56,200 nt of DNA from Saprospiraceae bacterium (GCA_012031785.1 JAAUTG010000002.1:1-56200); one strand, 5' to 3'. Counted from the stretch's first letter, positions 30,006 to 40,364 are shown. Notes: generated by a model not told the origin, from the sequence alone. Numbers and translations: made by a program.

Positions 30006-31928
30006 ATGAAAAACGTATTTCATTTACTGGTATTCTTATGTGCTATTTACAGCCTAGCTCAGGCACAAACCCCTTTTGTCAAGCATCAAATCATTGAAAA
30101 AACGCGCATTAATGTACGAACAAATCGAGTTACACTTGCTTCAATCTCCCTCAACGCGCCTGTTTCAGGAAAAGTGATACTTCGATTTGATGGAAATTGT
30201 ATCGCCAGTGCGGGTGACCGAATTGTGTTAGCTGCCAGCGATGATACTAACTGGCACGTCAATGATGGGAGCACAAGTGTAGAACCTTCCAACAGCGATG
30301 TCAATCAAAATTCTTTCTCACACAGTCGAGTGTATCAAGTGACGGCAGGCAACCACAATTTCTATGCTATCGCCCACAATTACGTGGAAACAAATGGCAA
30401 TGGAGAAGCCTCCATTTACGGTATATTGACTGCCGAGTTTTTTCCAAACTCTAGTCAACCTACGCCTATTGTGTTATCAAAAAACATTAGCCAAACCCGT
30501 ATTGAAGTCAGAAGTACGCCAAAGGTATTAGCTCAACAAACCTTCTACGTGCCTGCTCATGGTAAAGTAGTAGTTCGATTTGATGGTAGTTGCCATGCTA
30601 CACCTGGTGATCGTATTGTGTTGGCAGCAAGCAACACTCCGAATTGGAACGTCAATGATGGCAACGTTGCAGTGGAAGCAACCAACAACGATGTCAATCA
30701 TAAACCCTTTTCTCATACGAGAGTGTACGAAGTGGCAGCAGGTTGGCACAACTTTTACGCTGTGGCACATAACTACGTAGAGCGTGATGGCAACGGCGAG
30801 GCTTCTATATATGGTACCTTAACCGTAGAATTTATCCCGAACGCAAGTATTCCTGATGTAGTTACTAGACACCAAACCATCAATAAAACTTTTTTAGAAG
30901 TACGAAATAATCCTGTAGAATTAGCTCAGCAATCGCTTTATGTTTCAAAGAAAGGTAAGGTGGTAGTACGGTTCAACGGTAATTGTATTTCTACGCCTGG
31001 AGATCGTATAGTGTTAGCTGCCAGTAATGATGAAAACTGGCACGTCAATAGTGGTAATGTGAATACAGAAGCCATCACGACTGACCTTAATAGCAATAGT
31101 TTTTCTCACACTAGAGTCTATGAAGTTGCACCTGGGACACATCATTTTTACGCCATTGCCCACAATTATGTAGAACGCGATGGAAATGGTAAAGCCTCCA
31201 TTTATGGTACTTTAACGGTTCAATATTACGCCGATGGAGCATGTGATATTCAATTACCCAACCCTTCCATTATGTTTGCTGGTACGGAACAATATGAAGT
31301 GAATGGTCAAGAATACACGCGCTATGAAATACCTGTTACTAATTATCTTGCTTTTCCCGATTATCTGTTTGAGGCTGCTCCAGATTTACCTGCTTGCGGT
31401 TTAAATAATAACTCAGCACGTACTTGGGTTAGTATTTACGATCAAGATAACAACTATATTTATGGGTTTTGCGCACTTGGAGAAAATGAAGATTTAAAGC
31501 GTATATGGTTCAGTGTCAGACGTGGCGAGTGCCCGCCGAACGTAATTTATGTGACACTCACCGATAGAAGATGTGGTAAAGTTTATCGTTCTAATCCAGT
31601 TGCCTTGAACTGTTTGTCGAATAACTCAAATCAAGCCAAACAGGAAGCTAAATCTGATGTTAACGCCAACTTTCAGGTTTATCCAAACCCGAGTTCACGC
31701 TACGGCAACACTACGGTTACTTTCTCTACCTCCACACCTAGTAGAGTTTATCTGCAAGTGTTTGATTTGAGTGGGAAACTTTTGTATAATCTAGTGGCGT
31801 CAGATGAGCTAGAAGCTGGTGTTCATAACTATTCCCTTACTGATGTGAGCCTTGCTGCTGGTACGTATTTTATTCGCGGTCATATTGGAAATGAAACAAT
31901 TACAGAAAAATTAGTGGTCATAGAATAA
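30006..31928 (+). CDS. T9SS type A secreted protein with three 130-residue repeats
   Basis: The intact 640-residue protein begins with a signal peptide (MKNVFHLLVFLCAIYSLAQA). Three tandem repeats of exactly 130 residues follow. Each has GKVVVRFDGNC-like, GDRIVLAASNxxNWHVN, SHTRVYEV and FYAIAHNYVERDGNGEASIY segments, suggesting a beta-sandwich. A cysteine-containing region of about 110 residues follows (PDLPACGLNNNSARTWVSIY, FCALGENEDLKRIWFSVRRG). The tail VYPNPSSRYGNTTVTF to ITEKLVVIE is a type A sorting signal, cleaved on export. The family of the repeat is not one I recognise; surface adhesion or matrix binding is only a guess. It has its own leader and a terminator shared with PBP1A. Confidence 0.85.
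   Translation: MKNVFHLLVFLCAIYSLAQAQTPFVKHQIIEKTRINVRTNRVTLASISLNAPVSGKVILRFDGNCIASAGDRIVLAASDDTNWHVNDGSTSVEPSNSDVNQNSFSHSRVYQVTAGNHNFYAIAHNYVETNGNGEASIYGILTAEFFPNSSQPTPIVLSKNISQTRIEVRSTPKVLAQQTFYVPAHGKVVVRFDGSCHATPGDRIVLAASNTPNWNVNDGNVAVEATNNDVNHKPFSHTRVYEVAAGWHNFYAVAHNYVERDGNGEASIYGTLTVEFIPNASIPDVVTRHQTINKTFLEVRNNPVELAQQSLYVSKKGKVVVRFNGNCISTPGDRIVLAASNDENWHVNSGNVNTEAITTDLNSNSFSHTRVYEVAPGTHHFYAIAHNYVERDGNGKASIYGTLTVQYYADGACDIQLPNPSIMFAGTEQYEVNGQEYTRYEIPVTNYLAFPDYLFEAAPDLPACGLNNNSARTWVSIYDQDNNYIYGFCALGENEDLKRIWFSVRRGECPPNVIYVTLTDRRCGKVYRSNPVALNCLSNNSNQAKQEAKSDVNANFQVYPNPSSRYGNTTVTFSTSTPSRVYLQVFDLSGKLLYNLVASDELEAGVHNYSLTDVSLAAGTYFIRGHIGNETITEKLVVIE
30078..31247 (+). repeat. Three tandem 390-bp coding repeats
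   Basis: Units start at 30078, 30468 and 30858, each exactly 390 bases (130 codons) with no insertions between copies at protein level. Conserved blocks include GDRIVLAAS, FSHTRVYEV and AHNYVERDGNG. Synonymous sites differ between units, so the duplication is old and the length has been held by selection. Confidence 0.85.
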
Positions 31929-31999
31929 TTGTAACTAACACTTTCAGGCTTTGAAAATTGATAACAAACAACTGAAGTGGTGTAAATTTTACTAAAAAA

Positions 32000-32024
32000 A
32001 CAGGGAAACCAATTGTTTCCCTGT
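32000..32024 (-). terminator. Rho-independent terminator for PBP1A
   Basis: acagggaaac-caatt-gtttccctgt is a perfect 10-bp stem with a 5-base loop. On the minus strand it is followed by a run of eight T, so it terminates the PBP1A gene ending at 32058. On the plus strand it may also stop the repeat-protein transcript. Confidence 0.85.
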
Positions 32025-32057
32025 ACATACACCCTTATGAGACCTAATGTTAACAAT

Positions 32058-34446
32058 TTATTGTATGATTTTTTCATTAGAGATGAGCGTTGCTTTTGGC
32101 TGAACCCCATTCATTCCTACTTCAACGGCTCTTGAATTTTCCTGCGCTTTTGCTCTGTTAACTTTATATAAGCTATCACTTTTTGCAAAAGTAGAGCAAT
32201 TCATCATAGATTTTGCACTCAAAGAAAGCTCTGGAAAATCCTCTTTCGTATAGCGGTCGTACTGTGCTTCTGCCAACATTTGTTTCCAAAACTCTGCAAA
32301 AATAGGCAATGCAGTATTAGCACCTTGTCCAAGCGTCAAATCTCTAAAATAAACAGCTGGAGATTCTGCCCCTACCCAAGCACCAGCCACCAAAGATGGA
32401 GTGTAGCCAATAAACCAACCGTCAGAATGGTTCTGGCTTGTACCCGTTTTGCCTGCAAGTGGCGTTTTAAATTCGTAGCGATAGCGCAAACGGATTCCTG
32501 TTCCAGTATTTATGGCACTTTGTAACATTTTATTCATCATATCTGCCTCATCTTCTGTCAAGGCTTCTACTTGAGTAGATGTTACTTCTTCGTTATGTTT
32601 TCTCAACACATTCCCATTTCTATCCACAATTTTGGAAATATAAACGGGTTTTACACTCTTTCCTCGATTGGCAAATGTGCCATACATACGAACCATATCG
32701 AACAAAGATACTTCCGCAGCACCTAAAGCAATTGAAGGTACGGCTGGAATTTCGCTAGTTACACCCATCTTGTTCGCTAACTCTGCTACTGGCTTTGAAC
32801 CAGTTCGCATGATTAAATTCACGGTAATTGAATTAATAGATTTACTTAATGCACCTTCCATTGAATAAAATCCACCATATTTTCCATCAGAGTTCTTTGG
32901 TCGCCAATTTTCGTACTGTGGGTAACTTACCAAACGATTACTAATTTGACTACATGGGTGAATCCCTTTGCGAATCGCCGCCGCATACACCACAGGTTTA
33001 AAAGTAGAACCTACTTGACGCAATGATTGAACGTGATCGTATTTGAAATACTTATATTCCGTACCTCCTACCCAAGCTCTTACTACTCCTGTGTTAGGCT
33101 CCATCGCCAAAAAGCCAGCATTTAGTAACTGAAAGTAGTATCGAATGGAATCCATTGGAGACATTTTTACTTTTTTTGAACCTTTTTCCCAATCATATAC
33201 GGTCATTTGTACTGGTACGTTGAAAATGGAATCAATAGCTGCTTCATCCCAGCCTTCCAATTTTAATTCCTGATACCGCGTGGAAGTTTGGCGCGCTAAT
33301 TTCAACAAACGCTCATCTTCCCAAGGTTTTTCATAGCCTTCCCAATGCTTGTCAAATGCAGTTTGTAACCCCTTTAAATGAGTAATGACAGCCTTTTCAG
33401 CCATTTGCTGCATTCGTGCGTTGATTGTTGTATAAATTTTTAAACCATCGGTGTAAAGATTATAATTGGTTTTATGTTCTTTATTGTAAGCATCCAACCA
33501 TTCCTTTAACTCTACACGCAAGGATTCTCTAAAATAAGTAGCAATACCGTCATTGTGCGATTCGCGAGTGTATTGAAGGCGAATTGGCAACTGTTGAAAA
33601 GAATCGCGCTGTGCTTGAGTCAAATACTCATAGCGATACATCAAATCTAATACTGTGTTTCTACGCTGCTTTGCGCCTTCTGGGTTATTTAGTGGATTGT
33701 AAATAGTAGTTGCCTTAAGCATGGCAATCAACACTGCGGCTTCTTCTACATTCAATTCAGAAGGCGCTTTATTGAAAAAAACGTTTACCAGCCACTCTAA
33801 TGCCATACGTATTGTTACTGAAAGCAACCGTATTCATATACAGTTGCAACAACTCGTCTTTGGAATAAAGTTGTTCCAATCTTCTTGCAATAAATACCTC
33901 TCGCAATTTATTGACAACCAACGAAAAATACTTATAATCTCTTCTTGGGTAAAGGTTTTTAGCCAATTGTTGGCTCAAAGTGCTTCCACCGCCAGAGGCT
34001 TTATCTTTCATCAGCACAGACTTGAAGAAAACGCGAAACCAAGAACGTAGATCCACGCCCATGTGTTCGAAGAAACGAGCATCTTCAGTAGCAATTAAGG
34101 CATTGATAACTGCTGGCGAAATATCTTTTAACTCTACATTCAAACGGTCTTGCACGTAATACTTACCCATCAGCAAGCCATCTGAAGAAATCACTTCCGA
34201 TGCTACTGGGTTTTGAATAGCAAGCAATTCTTGATGGGTTGGAATTTTACCATAAAATCCAAAACCAATCAAAGCTACAAATACGCTGACTGTCAAGGCA
34301 CCTAAACCTATTAACCCAAAAAATGAATAAATACTCCACATCAAAAAGGGACGCTTTTTTCTGAAGGCTTTAACGTTGGCACTTATGTTTTTTAAAGTGC
34401 CGCGAAATTTGGAAAATACTGACTTAATGCTGAAACTGGCTCTCAT
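32058..34446 (-). CDS. mrcA/ponA: Class A penicillin-binding protein 1A (frameshifted)
   Basis: ORFs 33769-34446 and 32058-33827 form one bifunctional peptidoglycan synthase of about 796 aa. Removing one base from the A7 run at 33775-33781 joins NNTYGIRVAGKRFF to NKAPSELNVEEAAVLIAMLK. A membrane anchor near the N-terminus is followed by the GT51 glycosyltransferase (EDARFFEHMGVD with the catalytic Glu, GGGSTLSQQLAKNLYPR) and the transpeptidase with SxxK in QVGSTFKPVVYAA, SIN in LSKSINSI and KTG in AGKTGTSQNHSDGWF. The enzyme polymerises and cross-links cell wall in the periplasm. It is monocistronic with a clear terminator. Confidence 0.95.
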
Positions 34447-34937
34447 TGTTTACGGCAATTTTAATATGTTACGGGATATTGTTTATTCCTTACTAGTTGT
34501 TTTTGGGTTGTATTTCTTAAGAGTAAGCAATCAATAAAGTGTCAACTTCTTGTAGCTTGTTCACCATCAAATGACAAAACCATCACTCTTAATTTATACT
34601 TCATAACTCATACACCATTGGATGGTTATTTAGCCAAAAAGTAACAAATGATTATAGTTAATTATTGGTTAATCGCCATTCAACCTCATAGTACGATATA
34701 AGCAAGCGATGTGCTTGACGCACAACGTCTAATCTTGCTTTAGAATTTTCCCTTACCTTGTAGTTGATTAGTTTTCTTGTCTGCGAATTATGACTGTTGT
34801 AATAATGATAAAACAGTACAGAAAGTTCCCTTTAGAACAGCTTAAAATTTATATTTTAGCTGCATTTAGGTATTTTCTCTTGTCCCCTATATTCATTATT
34901 AGAACCTATCTTACAAAGATTTACGCCACTGATAAAA
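34447..34937. other. Intergenic region upstream of PBP1A
   Basis: About 490 bases between the PBP1A start and the YbaB terminator, both on the minus strand. It is AT-rich, and I see no protein-like frame and no clear promoter box. It must hold the PBP1A promoter. Confidence 0.4.
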
Positions 34938-34953
34938 AAAGGTTGCAGCCTTT
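34938..34953 (-). terminator. Rho-independent terminator of ybaB
   Basis: On the minus strand aaagg-ctgcaa-ccttt is followed by TTTT. It lies 60 bases after the corrected ybaB stop (35013) and exactly at the false ORF-track stop (34954), which supports the corrected end. Confidence 0.65.
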
Positions 34954-35012
34954 CTAAAAACAATTTATCTTATCATAAGATTCAGCAACGGAGCTATCTC
35001 TTAGCGCAATTA

Positions 35013-35325
35013 CTACTTTCCAAGTAAACCTCCTAAGCCAGAGGGAAGGATTTCTTTTAAGCATTTTTTGAGTTTCTGCCGCTGCTAGTTCTCCTGCTGC
35101 CTGAAGCGCGCGATTGACTGCAATTAGAATCAAATCCTCTAATGCTTCGTGGTCTTGAAGATTAACTTTGGTGGCATCTAAATTCAGGTTAGTAATTTCC
35201 TTATTTCCGTTGGCGATTACCTTTACTGCACCATCCCCAGCTTGACCTTCTGCACTTATTTTGCTTAGTTTTTCCTGTATCTCTTTTTGTTGTGCTTCGA
35301 TGTTACCAAACATTTTTCCAAACAT
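35013..35325 (-). CDS. ybaB: YbaB/EbfC family nucleoid-associated protein (frameshift at C-terminus)
   Basis: The protein begins MFGKMFGNIEAQQKEIQEKL and carries the family core AVKVIANGNKEITNLNLD and EDLILIAVNRALQAA, forming a small DNA-binding dimer. In the track the tail after AAETQKMLK is read out of frame to 34954 with an atypical sequence. Removing one base from the T4 run at 35055-35058 restores EILPSGLGGLLGK and a TAG at 35013-35015, giving about 104 aa, the normal length and ending. It lies 69 bases downstream of the TIGR03643 gene and may be co-transcribed. Confidence 0.9.
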
Positions 35326-35393
35326 ATCGCTTTTTTATTCCATAACAACTTGAAGTATCACACGGTTGCAATAAAACAACAATTTACTGATAC

Positions 35394-35690
35394 TTAGTAT
35401 TTTTTCTTAGCAATACGATTACCCGTGATGGTACGCTGAGCGGCACAATGAAAGCGATCTACTTCTTCGGAGCGCAACTTTTCGTGCTTGGTCTTTCTGC
35501 CTTGCACTCTAGCACGCCACTTTTTCCAATTGTTTAAACGCATTTCGTATTTCATCAATTCAATTACTTCTGATTCTTTTAAACCGAATTGAAATTCAAT
35601 AGCTTCGAAAGGCGTTCGGTCTTCCCAAGCCATTTGAACAATGCGATCAATATCTTCTTCTGTAAGGTTGTATTTTTCTATGATTTTCAT
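35394..35690 (-). CDS. TIGR03643 family protein
   Basis: The 98-residue product matches the TIGR03643 family throughout: DRIVQMAWEDRTPFEAIEFQ, FGLKESEVIELMKYEMRLNN and WKKWRARVQGRKTKHEKL. I choose the ATG at 35690 (MKIIEKYNLTEED) over the track start three codons upstream. The protein is small, basic at its C-terminus and helix-rich, with a helix-turn-helix-like N-terminal part. Its function is not established. It is followed by ybaB on the same strand. Confidence 0.88.
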   Translation of the reverse strand: MKIIEKYNLTEEDIDRIVQMAWEDRTPFEAIEFQFGLKESEVIELMKYEMRLNNWKKWRARVQGRKTKHEKLRSEEVDRFHCAAQRTITGNRIAKKKY

Positions 35691-36045
35691 GGAAAGCAAA
35701 ACAACAAACCAAACTTAAAGTTGTCATCAAAATACTTTTTTTGAGTTTGAAGATAGTTAGCCAAAGTAATGAATAATTTTACGCCCATCAAGTCGCTTGA
35801 GTCGCTAGAACTCATGTTGCACACTCTACTCTATGAGATCATTTCTATGAAGGAGCGAACAGCAAGCAAGATTTAAAAAGAAGCTAGTCTTAAATCATGG
35901 TTGAAGACGAAGCCAAACACCTAATAGCAGCAACTCAGTTAAAAATTAGACTAAAAAAAACATAAGAGCTACCCAATTTCAGTTACTATTTGCGAGAATC
36001 TGGTCTAATCTACTGCGTTACATTACATAATGTAATAATCATCCG
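35691..36045. other. Divergent intergenic region
   Basis: About 355 bases between the divergent TIGR03643 and DUF4407 genes, with no convincing frame. A short AT palindrome (attacataatgtaat) lies about 20 bases before the DUF4407 start and could be an operator. No TAnnTTTG box is seen. Confidence 0.4.
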
Positions 36046-37164
36046 ATGAAAAACTTTCTCTACGATTTTTTCGTGTGGTGCGCTGGCTCCGATAGAGCAG
36101 TGCTTGATCAGTGCGGGCAATCAGAACATATTAAACACGCAGGTTATGGCGGTTTGGTTATTGTACCTGCTTTACTTGGAGCGTGTTCTATGACTTACGC
36201 ACTTTCTACTTTAACTACTAGTCCTCTTATTTACGTGGGTGGCGGCGTACTTTGGTCAGTTGTTGTATTGATGTTTGACCGATTTATTCTTTCTACTTTT
36301 CGCAAGTCGGAAGTATGGTGGAAGGATGTACTTTCTATCACATTCTTTACTCGATTGCTTTTTGCAGTAGGTATAGGTTTTATCGTTTCCCATCCACTTG
36401 TGTTGTTAGTATTCGATGATAGTTTGGAGCAAGAATTAACCACCATGCGCATCGAAAGTGAAAATGAATTACGCAATGCTTATCAGTCAAAGTTGGACAC
36501 TATTCGCCAACGTGAAGACACTTTAGTTAGCCAGGTGAATGAAAAAGTAGAATACCGCCAGTGTTTGGAGCGTTTGTTACTTTTTGAAATGAGCGGAAAA
36601 GATACTACTCTAGCTTGTGGAACTAGCTCAGGCATCAAAAAATACGGACCAAGAGCTACAGAAATTAAAGAAGAAATCGTAGGCATCAATAAAGATATTA
36701 CCATGTTGCGGGAGCAAAATGCTATTATTTCTACTAAAAATCAGCAAGAGTTAACCCAATTGTTGGCAGATCGAGATAAAAAGTTAGCTGAATTTACTTT
36801 CAGTACCAATTATTTGGCTAGAGAAATTGCCCTGCAAAGACTTGAATCTAGACCACCATCTGGTAAAGTAGTGTTACAGACTAAATGGTTTTTAATTTTG
36901 TTTTTCATATTCGTGGATATTCTACCTGTTACTTTCAAGGTAGTGACTAAGTACGGTGAATATGACCGACGATTGGCTAAGGAAGATGAGGTTATTATTC
37001 AATTCACCCACGCTCACGAGCGCGAGCAACATGAGAAAGTACGTAAAAGCTACATAGACCATCTAGCAACTCATCGCATACATCAAATTGAAAGTAATAT
37101 CAGAGATACAGATGGTGAAGATTATGATGCCTTGCTAAAGAAAATTAAACCTTACTTGCAGTAA
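36046..37164 (+). CDS. DUF4407 family membrane protein
   Basis: The intact 372-residue protein matches DUF4407: FLYDFFVWCAGSDRAVLDQC at the start, two adjacent membrane helices (GLVIVPALLGACSMTYALST, GGGVLWSVVVLMFDRFIL), a third (LLFAVGIGFIVSHPLVLLVF), a long charged coiled-coil-like region of about 130 residues, and a fourth helix (WFLILFFIFVDILPVTFKVV). The gene ends in a charged cytoplasmic tail. Its biochemical role is unknown. It is convergent with murQ across a structured 146-base gap. Confidence 0.88.
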   Translation: MKNFLYDFFVWCAGSDRAVLDQCGQSEHIKHAGYGGLVIVPALLGACSMTYALSTLTTSPLIYVGGGVLWSVVVLMFDRFILSTFRKSEVWWKDVLSITFFTRLLFAVGIGFIVSHPLVLLVFDDSLEQELTTMRIESENELRNAYQSKLDTIRQREDTLVSQVNEKVEYRQCLERLLLFEMSGKDTTLACGTSSGIKKYGPRATEIKEEIVGINKDITMLREQNAIISTKNQQELTQLLADRDKKLAEFTFSTNYLAREIALQRLESRPPSGKVVLQTKWFLILFFIFVDILPVTFKVVTKYGEYDRRLAKEDEVIIQFTHAHEREQHEKVRKSYIDHLATHRIHQIESNIRDTDGEDYDALLKKIKPYLQ

Positions 37165-37196
37165 GATATTCAACTAGGGTCACCTTACAACCTTGC

Positions 37197-37296
37197 CCAG
37201 TTTGCTATTTGTCAATAAATGTTAGTTTTTTTGCAACATCGGTTCAACAATGGTCTGAGGGTTGCAATTACAGATATTAACCGAATAGCAAACTGG
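37197..37296. repeat. Nested inverted repeats between DUF4407 and murQ
   Basis: ccagtttgctatt (37197-37209) and its perfect 13-base complement aatagcaaactgg (37284-37296) flank a region that has a second pair, ttgcaac (37231-37237) and gttgcaa (37261-37267). It lies in the gap between two converging genes and probably forms a bidirectional terminator or a small repeat element. Confidence 0.5.
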
Positions 37297-37310
37297 TAAT
37301 ATGTAGCGTA

Positions 37311-38120
37311 TCAAGCAGTGCGTACCGCCAAAACCGCTTTTCTAACACTACCATGTTGCAGTAGCAGTTTTTGTGCTGTATCGTAGTCAAGGTCTAGTTC
37401 TTGCATCAGCATCCTCGTCCCACGATCCACTAATTTATTGTTAGTCAATTGCATATTGACCATTTTGTTGTCTTCTACTCTTCCCAAACGAATCATAACA
37501 CTGGTGCTAATCATATTGAGCACGAGTTTTTGGGCAGTGCCAGATTTCATGCGCGTACTACCTGTCACAAATTCAGGACCTACAATCACTTCAATTGGGA
37601 AATCTGCTGCTGCTGCGACAGGTGTAGCAGCATTGCAGGTGATACAACCCGTCAAAATACCATGAGCGCGGCAATTGTTTAACCCATGTACCACATAAGG
37701 GGTAGTGCCAGAGGCTGCAATACCAATAACCACATCACCTTCGTTGATGAGATATTCCTGCAAATCTTTCCATGCCTGATTTTCGCTATCCTCTGCAAAT
37801 TCCTGCGCTTTGCGAATAGCGGCATCCCCTCCTGCAATTAAACCGATTACCCAGTCGTCTGGTACGCCAAAAGTAGGTGGGCACTCTGAAGCATCCACAA
37901 TACCGAGCCTTCCACTAGTACCAGCCCCAATATAAAACAATCGTCCGCCTCGTTCCATGCGACTTACAATTGCTTCCACTAGAGGAGTTATTTGTGGAAT
38001 AATTTGTTCAACGGCATGAGGCACTGTTTTATCTTCTTGGTTGATGTTTTCCAAGAGTTCTTGTACACTCATTCGTTCTAGGTGTCGGTATTTTGAAGGT
38101 TGTTCTGTGTATTTTATCAT
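37311..38120 (-). CDS. murQ: N-acetylmuramic acid 6-phosphate etherase
   Basis: MurQ cleaves the lactyl ether of MurNAc-6-phosphate to give GlcNAc-6-phosphate and lactate in peptidoglycan recycling. The 269-residue protein shows the SIS-domain signatures FYIGAGTSGRLGIVDASECP and PTFGVPDDWVIGLIAGGDAA, the later GIAASGTTPYVVHGL loop, and STRMKSGTAQKLVLNMISTS. Length matches the family. It starts 6 bases after the stop of the NagX-like gene, so the two are co-transcribed, together with a TPR lipoprotein gene upstream. The gene is intact. Confidence 0.95.
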   Translation of the reverse strand: MIKYTEQPSKYRHLERMSVQELLENINQEDKTVPHAVEQIIPQITPLVEAIVSRMERGGRLFYIGAGTSGRLGIVDASECPPTFGVPDDWVIGLIAGGDAAIRKAQEFAEDSENQAWKDLQEYLINEGDVVIGIAASGTTPYVVHGLNNCRAHGILTGCITCNAATPVAAAADFPIEVIVGPEFVTGSTRMKSGTAQKLVLNMISTSVMIRLGRVEDNKMVNMQLTNNKLVDRGTRMLMQELDLDYDTAQKLLLQHGSVRKAVLAVRTA

Positions 38121-38126
38121 GTTGAA

Positions 38127-39240
38127 TTAAACTTTTATGAATATTTTTCTGCTGTACAGTATCCAAGCAATTCCAAGTAAAAACAAAACATTCGCCAAGG
38201 CGTAAGCCAAAGAGGCATTCAAAGGATTTGAAAAGACAACTTTAAATCCTTGATAGAGCCATTGTTGTAGGGTAATAGTTGTATCATCTTGCTGCCATTT
38301 AATGTAATAGCCTAGTTTGCCCAATTATTCCAGAAAGCACAAAAATAATCAAAGCGTTAGTGCCATACACGACAAAAGGTTTAGTCCACCATTTATATTG
38401 CAACACGTCCACTATCCAATAAACCACTGCCAACATCAGAAGCGCAATACCACCTGTGTAAAGCACGTAAGAACTAGTCCATATTTTTTTATTAATCGGG
38501 AAGCCCAAGTCCCAAAGCAACCCTAGAAATACTAGAATTGCGCCTACTCCAAACCAACCTACTAACATTTGGTAGGGTTCTTTTGTATTTTTCATCCAAA
38601 GCCCTGCCAATGCACCAATAATAGCAGTAACAATAGCTGGTAAAGTACTCAAAATTCCTTCTGGATCCCATACTTTGGATTGACTCCACAAGTGTCCGTG
38701 CAACAAAGTGTTATCCAGCCACGCCCCCAAATTAGTGGTTGGCTCCAAATTAGGTGGATAACCTCCTGGCACAGGAATTAGATACATCATGCCCCAATAA
38801 CTCAATAAAAGTCCTACACCAGTATAAAGCAAGGTGCGCCATGAGGTATAAACAAATAGCGTGGCTGTTGCGCCATACACTAAAGCAATGCGTTGAAGTA
38901 CGCCAGGAATTCTGATTTGACTAAAATTGAAAAAGGGAAAACCACTCAAAAAAATTCCAATTACAAAAATAATCAAGGTACGAATTAAAATTTTGCGTAC
39001 CAACAACGATTTAGCGTCTCCTCGTTCCACGCGCTTACTAAGTGCCAGCGCAATAGAAACTCCTACAATAAATAAGAAAAATGGAAAAACTAAGTCAGTA
39101 GGTGTACAGCCGTGCCAATCCGCGTGCAGCAATGGCGCATATACATTTGACCAATCGCCAGGATTATTGACAAGCATCATGGCAGCAATTGTTAACCCTC
39201 TGAACACGTCTAAAGAAAGTAATCGTTGTTTTTCGTTCAT
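38127..39240 (-). CDS. NagX/HGSNAT-like membrane acetyltransferase, DUF5009 type (frameshifted)
   Basis: ORFs 38299-39240 and 38127-38324 form one multi-pass membrane protein of about 371 aa. Removing one base from the C3 run at 38320-38322 joins NALIIFVLSGIIG to KLGYYIKWQQDDTTITLQ. The start RLLSLDVFRGLTIAAMMLVN is the family signature, followed by DWHGCTPTDLVFPFFLFIVG with the conserved His region. Relatives (heparan-alpha-glucosaminide acetyltransferase, NagX) act on amino sugars at the membrane. It is directly upstream of murQ, which suggests a role in handling recycled cell-wall amino sugars. Substrate direction is unproven. Confidence 0.85.
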
Positions 39241-39251
39241 ATTATTTACAG

Positions 39252-40118
39252 TTATTGACTGCTGTTGTTTTGTATTTTATCCAACACACTAGATGGGTCT
39301 TCCCCGAGGTATTTTAGAGAGATTTTGGCATCATCCGCAAAATCACTTTGGGGATAAAATTGCAAGAATTTTTCGTAACGTTTTCTTGCTTCTTCTATAT
39401 TTCCCAATTGGTTTTCGTAAAGAAAAGCACTCATAAACAATGCCATTTGTGCGTCCGCAGTGTTTGGATAACTTTCCATAATCCAGTCCTGCAAGTGCAA
39501 AGCAGTTTCAAAATCACCTAAACTATTAGCGGTTTCTGCGGCTTGTCGCAAGTGAATCACGGCACTATCTGAATCAGGTAAAATAAGGGCATAGGCTTCA
39601 CTGGAAGCAATATATTGTTTGGCTACTCGCGTATCCATTCTACTCAAGGAATCTATGTACGTACCTTTGAATAAAGACTTCATTTGACTTTCTAAAGATA
39701 CTGCATCGCCTAGTAAGCGTTGTTTAACTGCTTGATTCTGGGCATCTTGCGGAAAAGCGGCAAGATAGGCTTTATGAACAATAGCCGCAATTGTTAATCT
39801 TTGTTGATCTTCGTAAGCAGTTGCCAAGTCCAAGACATGCTCTGGGGTCAGTTGTTTTTTGAGTAACATTTTGAGGGTACTAATACCTTCTTCAAATTGG
39901 TCGTGTTCCAATTCCAGATGAGCTGCTGAAAGTAAGTATTGTCCAGTGGTGTCTGCTTTATAAGCAGCAATCAAAGCTGCCAAATTTTCTTCTGTGGGTT
40001 GACTAGAATATGCAGTTTCTAAATCCGTAATACTTGAACTAGAAGTTTCCGTAGTAGTGGGCTGACAAGCCACTGATAGTGATATAATAAAGAAGCTAAT
40101 AACTCCGAATCTGCGCAT
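39252..40118 (-). CDS. TPR-repeat lipoprotein
   Basis: The intact 288-residue protein starts MRRFGVISFFIISLSVAC, a lipoprotein signal (Cys18). It contains helical tetratricopeptide-like repeats: EENLAALIAAYKADTTGQYL, FEEGISTLKMLLKKQLTP and GNIEEARKRYEKFLQFYPQS. The last fits the YfiO/BamD-like and Tol-Pal-associated type (LYENQLGN, DDAKISLKYLG). It lies 11 bases upstream of the NagX-like gene in the murQ operon, so it is likely an envelope protein linked to cell-wall recycling. The partner is unknown. Confidence 0.78.
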   Translation of the reverse strand: MRRFGVISFFIISLSVACQPTTTETSSSSITDLETAYSSQPTEENLAALIAAYKADTTGQYLLSAAHLELEHDQFEEGISTLKMLLKKQLTPEHVLDLATAYEDQQRLTIAAIVHKAYLAAFPQDAQNQAVKQRLLGDAVSLESQMKSLFKGTYIDSLSRMDTRVAKQYIASSEAYALILPDSDSAVIHLRQAAETANSLGDFETALHLQDWIMESYPNTADAQMALFMSAFLYENQLGNIEEARKRYEKFLQFYPQSDFADDAKISLKYLGEDPSSVLDKIQNNSSQ

Positions 40119-40364
40119 GAATACGTAATTGTTTGAAATTCAACTTTTATCAAAAAATGAACAGGTTAATGATTGATTTACGTTTACAGAGCTTGACTTG
40201 TACCATTCACACACCAACTAACCAGTGTGCTAACCAATGATTCATCTGCCTGTACTGGAAACAAAACCTATATCTTATTTTTTGACCCCACAAATGTAAT
40301 TCAAAGTAGTATTTTCTATTCAAACATTTTTTTATACTTGCTGTTAATCCAAAAAATTCCTTAC

